A stretch of DNA of 64,000 bases from Acidobacteriota bacterium (GTDB lineage Bacteria > Acidobacteriota > Vicinamibacteria > Vicinamibacterales > UBA2999): assembly GCA_018000455.1 (NCBI GenBank), contig JAGNJW010000008.1:107360-171359 (forward strand), read 5' to 3'. Position numbers and translations under genes: made by a program. Positions 61,556 to 64,000 of the stretch are shown here, piece after piece (within the stretch, counting starts at the first letter, position 1; each line of letters begins with the position of its first letter). The notes beneath the pieces are model-generated. The model searched no databases, was not told the DNA's origin, and saw only the letters and a list, made by a program, of their open reading frames with translations.

Positions 61556-62356
61556 ATGGTCCGCCCCCCTGCGGTCGTCGTCGCCATCCTGCTTGCGAGC
61601 GTGTCGCTCGGCGCGACGCAGGAAGACCTGGCCCGGGCGCGGCTTTTCTTCAACGACGGGAAGTTCGATCAGGCGATCGAAGCGGCCGAACTGGCGCGAA
61701 AGACACCAGAAACGGCCGACGCGGCCTCGATCGTGCTGGCCCGGGCGCTCCTCGAGCGTTACCGTCAGATGGCCGATCCGGCCGACCTGGGCGCCGCCCG
61801 TTCGGCCCTCGGCAGCGCGAACGTCGAACGCCTCGGCACGCCGGACCGGGCGGAGTACCTGATCGGGCTCGGCGGGTCACTCTTCCTCGAAGACGACTTC
61901 GGGGCTGCGGCCGAGATCTTCGAGTCGGCGATCGAAATCGCGCCGGCGGCCGGCGAAGGCGCGCGCGAAGCCGTGCTCGATTGGTACGGCTCGGCGATGG
62001 AGCGCTGGGCCGCGCCCTACACCACCTCACGCCGGGCCACCATGTTGGCGCGACTGATACGGCGGATGGAGGTGGAGCAGGCCAAGAATCCGGGCTCGCG
62101 GGCTGCCTCCTACTGGCTCGTCGCCGGCCTCCGGGCACAGGGCGAGACCGAGCGGGCGTGGCAGGCGGCGATCGCCGCGTGGGTGCGGGCCCCGATCGCC
62201 GGCGAGCGGGCGACAGCGCTCAGAGCCGATATCGATCGGCTGGTGCGCGAGGGCCTCATCCCCGATCGCGGCAAGGCGGCGCCCGAGGCTGAACGAGAGG
62301 GACGCGAGACGGCTCTCCGGGCCGAGTGGGAGCTGCTCAAGCAGAAGTGGCGGTAG
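61556..62356 (+). CDS. Exported helical repeat protein of unknown function
   Basis: A 266-residue protein with a signal peptide (AVVVAILLASVSLGATQ) and alpha-helical TPR-like repeats (DLARARLFFNDGKFDQAIEAAELA, LGGSLFLEDDFGAAAEIFESAIEI, split across ~25-50 and ~103-128). No enzyme motif. An in-frame GTG at 61538 is possible. It is divergent from the poly(A) polymerase gene and converges on polA 21 bp away. Probably a periplasmic scaffold. Confidence 0.72.
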   Translation: MVRPPAVVVAILLASVSLGATQEDLARARLFFNDGKFDQAIEAAELARKTPETADAASIVLARALLERYRQMADPADLGAARSALGSANVERLGTPDRAEYLIGLGGSLFLEDDFGAAAEIFESAIEIAPAAGEGAREAVLDWYGSAMERWAAPYTTSRRATMLARLIRRMEVEQAKNPGSRAASYWLVAGLRAQGETERAWQAAIAAWVRAPIAGERATALRADIDRLVREGLIPDRGKAAPEAEREGRETALRAEWELLKQKWR

Positions 62357-62377
62357 CGGGATCCTCCACCGGCACCG

Positions 62378-64000
62378 CTAGGGCTTGGCTTCCTTCCAGT
62401 TCTCCCCAACGCCGACGTCGACGTCGAGCGGCACGCTGAGCGTCACGCCTTCCGCCATCGTCTGGCCCACGAGCGTTGCGACGCGTTCGGCGTCGGCCGC
62501 CGGGGCTTCGAAGAGCAGCTCGTCGTGCACCGTGAGGATCATCCGTGACGTGGGCGCCTCGGCCGTGAGCACCCGGTCGACATCGATCATCGCGCGCTTC
62601 AGGATGTCGGCCGCGGTGCCCTGGATGGGCATGTTCACCGCCATGCGCTCGGCCGCGGCGCGGATCTGGCCGTTGCGGCTCGTGAGCTCCGGCACGGGAC
62701 GCTTGCGGCCGAACATCGTGCGCACCACGCCGGTCGTGCGGCCATCCTCGAGGGTCTGCTCGATGAAGCCCCGCACGCGCGGAAAGCCTGCGAAATAGGC
62801 GTCGATGAACTGCTGAGCGGCCTGCTGCGACACGCCGATGTCCTTGGCCAGCGTGAAGGCCGTCTTGCCGTAGAGCAGCGCGTAATTCACGATCTTGGCG
62901 CGGCGCCGGAGCTCGTGCCGGTCGAGGCCGCTCTCGGGCCCGAACACCTTGAGCGCCGTCTGGTCGTGGATGTCATCGCCGCGGGCGAAGGCCGCGGTCA
63001 GCGTCTCGTCGCCCGACAGATGCGCCAGCACGCGCAGCTCGATCTGTGAGTAGTCGGCCGAGATGAGCACGTGGCCGGGCTCGGCGACGAAGGCACGACG
63101 GATTTCGCGGCCGAGCGCCGTGCGAATCGGGATGTTCTGCAGGTTCGGATCGCTGCTGCTCAGGCGTCCGGTGGCGGCCACCGCCTGGTTGAACACCGTG
63201 TGCACGCGGCCCGTGATCGGATGGACGAGCGCCGGCAGCGCGTCGATGTAGGTGCCCTTCAACTTCGACAGGCTTCGCCAGTCGAGGATGAGGCGCGGCA
63301 GGTCGTTGGTCAGCGCCAACTCCTCGAGCACCTCCACGGCTGTCGACGGCGTGCGGGTGGTGCCGGTGCGCTTCAGCACCGGGAGCTGCAACTTGTCGAA
63401 CAACACTTCGCCGAGCTGCTTCGGCGAGCCGATGTTGAACGTCTCACCGGCCTGCTTGTAAATCTCAGCGGCCAGGGCGCCCATTTCCTGTTCCATGTGC
63501 ACGGCCTGACCGGCCAGCACCTGGGTGTCGACCTTCACGCCCACGCGCTCGAGACCGGCGAGGATCGGCACCAGCGGCAGCTCGAGATCGCGGTAGACCG
63601 CCGCCACGCCCGCCGCCTCGAGTTCGGGCGCCAGCCGCTCGGCCAGCTGCCAGGCCAGATCGGCCCGTTCGCCGGCGAAGTCGAGCACGCGATCGGGCGC
63701 CAGCGACGTGAAGGATACGGCTTTGGCGCCCTTGCCGCGAACGTCGTCGGCCAGGCGCGCCCGGTAGCCGAGCTGTTCGAGCGCGAGCGGCTCCAGGTCC
63801 TGACTCGAGCGCGAGGCGTCGAGCAGGTAGGCCGCAAGCATCGTGTCGACCTCGAGCCCGGTCAGTGTGATGCCGTGTCGCGCCAGGGCGACGGTGGCGA
63901 ACTTCAGGTCGTGGCCCACTTTCGCGACCGACGGATCTTCGAGCACCGCCTTGAGCGCGGCGAAGGTATCGGCGCGATCGAGCCCGGCATCGCTCATGAG
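62378..64000 (-). CDS. polA: DNA polymerase I, C-terminal part (5' end outside the window)
   Basis: At least 541 residues of a family A polymerase, running off the window at 64000. Present are the end of the 3'-5' exonuclease-like domain (ATVALARHGITLTGLEVDTM, LAAYLLDASRSSQ) and the whole polymerase domain: motif A DYSQIELR, motif B RRRAKIVNYALLYG, motif C VHDELL. In motif B, Tyr replaces the Phe at the position of E. coli Phe762 and Ala replaces the next Gly. The 5'-nuclease domain would lie outside the window. It fills Okazaki gaps and works in DNA repair. Confidence 0.95.
   Translation of the reverse strand, partial: LMSDAGLDRADTFAALKAVLEDPSVAKVGHDLKFATVALARHGITLTGLEVDTMLAAYLLDASRSSQDLEPLALEQLGYRARLADDVRGKGAKAVSFTSLAPDRVLDFAGERADLAWQLAERLAPELEAAGVAAVYRDLELPLVPILAGLERVGVKVDTQVLAGQAVHMEQEMGALAAEIYKQAGETFNIGSPKQLGEVLFDKLQLPVLKRTGTTRTPSTAVEVLEELALTNDLPRLILDWRSLSKLKGTYIDALPALVHPITGRVHTVFNQAVAATGRLSSSDPNLQNIPIRTALGREIRRAFVAEPGHVLISADYSQIELRVLAHLSGDETLTAAFARGDDIHDQTALKVFGPESGLDRHELRRRAKIVNYALLYGKTAFTLAKDIGVSQQAAQQFIDAYFAGFPRVRGFIEQTLEDGRTTGVVRTMFGRKRPVPELTSRNGQIRAAAERMAVNMPIQGTAADILKRAMIDVDRVLTAEAPTSRMILTVHDELLFEAPAADAERVATLVGQTMAEGVTLSVPLDVDVGVGENWKEAKP

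Overview
The window is 64 kb of very GC-rich, densely packed bacterial DNA. Many neighbouring genes share 4-nt ATGA/GTGA stop-start overlaps. The gene content fits a free-living, didermic, aerobic heterotroph: two TonB-dependent receptors, lipoproteins, an outer-membrane barrel, a periplasmic HtrA protease and a Bat/MoxR operon. The style (carboxypeptidase-regulatory-like domain on a TonB receptor, HEAT-cyclophilin fusion, PEGA protein, secreted DinB protein) suggests Acidobacteriota, perhaps Vicinamibacteria. That is inference; there is no rRNA in the window. I see no tRNA, rRNA, CRISPR array, insertion sequence or prophage.

Layout. 0-12 kb: HtrA protease, beta-CASP nuclease, M49 dipeptidyl-peptidase, a lipoprotein, a DUF2164 protein, a cupin dioxygenase-like protein, then an overlapping set of HEAT-cyclophilin, aminotransferase and 4-alpha-glucanotransferase. 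12-21.4 kb: the highlight, a nearly gapless minus-strand operon that I read as a complete quinohemoprotein amine dehydrogenase (QHNDH) system. Its order is qhpG, qhpA, qhpD, qhpC, qhpB, qhpF, qhpE, and it runs by overlap into azlC and azlD. It holds the three enzyme subunits, the radical-SAM enzyme that makes the thioether cross-links, the flavin monooxygenase, the leader protease and the ABC exporter. The gamma subunit keeps every residue known to form the cross-links and the cysteine tryptophylquinone cofactor. 21.4-25.4 kb: a divergent block with a membrane protein, a TonB receptor and a multi-spanning membrane protein.

25.4-28.6 kb is a looser accessory stretch of small enzymes (DUF1772, alpha/beta hydrolase, DUF4256, VOC). 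It contains two gene remnants: the tail of a VOC/glyoxalase protein and a frameshifted methyltransferase fragment. 28.6-44.6 kb is a mosaic of housekeeping and secreted proteins: MtfA-like peptidase with a SEC-C tail, TPR lipoprotein, RmuC, PEGA protein, DinB, M23 peptidase, PEP-mutase family enzyme, M55 aminopeptidase, phosphatase, ECF sigma/anti-sigma pair, glycogen debranching enzyme, Tat-exported asparaginase, YhbY and HU.

44.8-53 kb is a minus-strand MoxR-DUF58-VWA-TPR-VWA (Bat-like) operon that ends in a TonB receptor with no visible signal peptide. 53-56.4 kb carries PilZ, a MarR-GNAT/methyltransferase/GNAT operon behind a palindromic operator, an outer-membrane barrel and a 36-residue membrane peptide. 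56.5-60 kb is a serine-biosynthesis block (DUF1015, serA, serC). The window closes with a poly(A) polymerase/CCA-enzyme family protein, a secreted repeat protein and a 5'-truncated DNA polymerase I.
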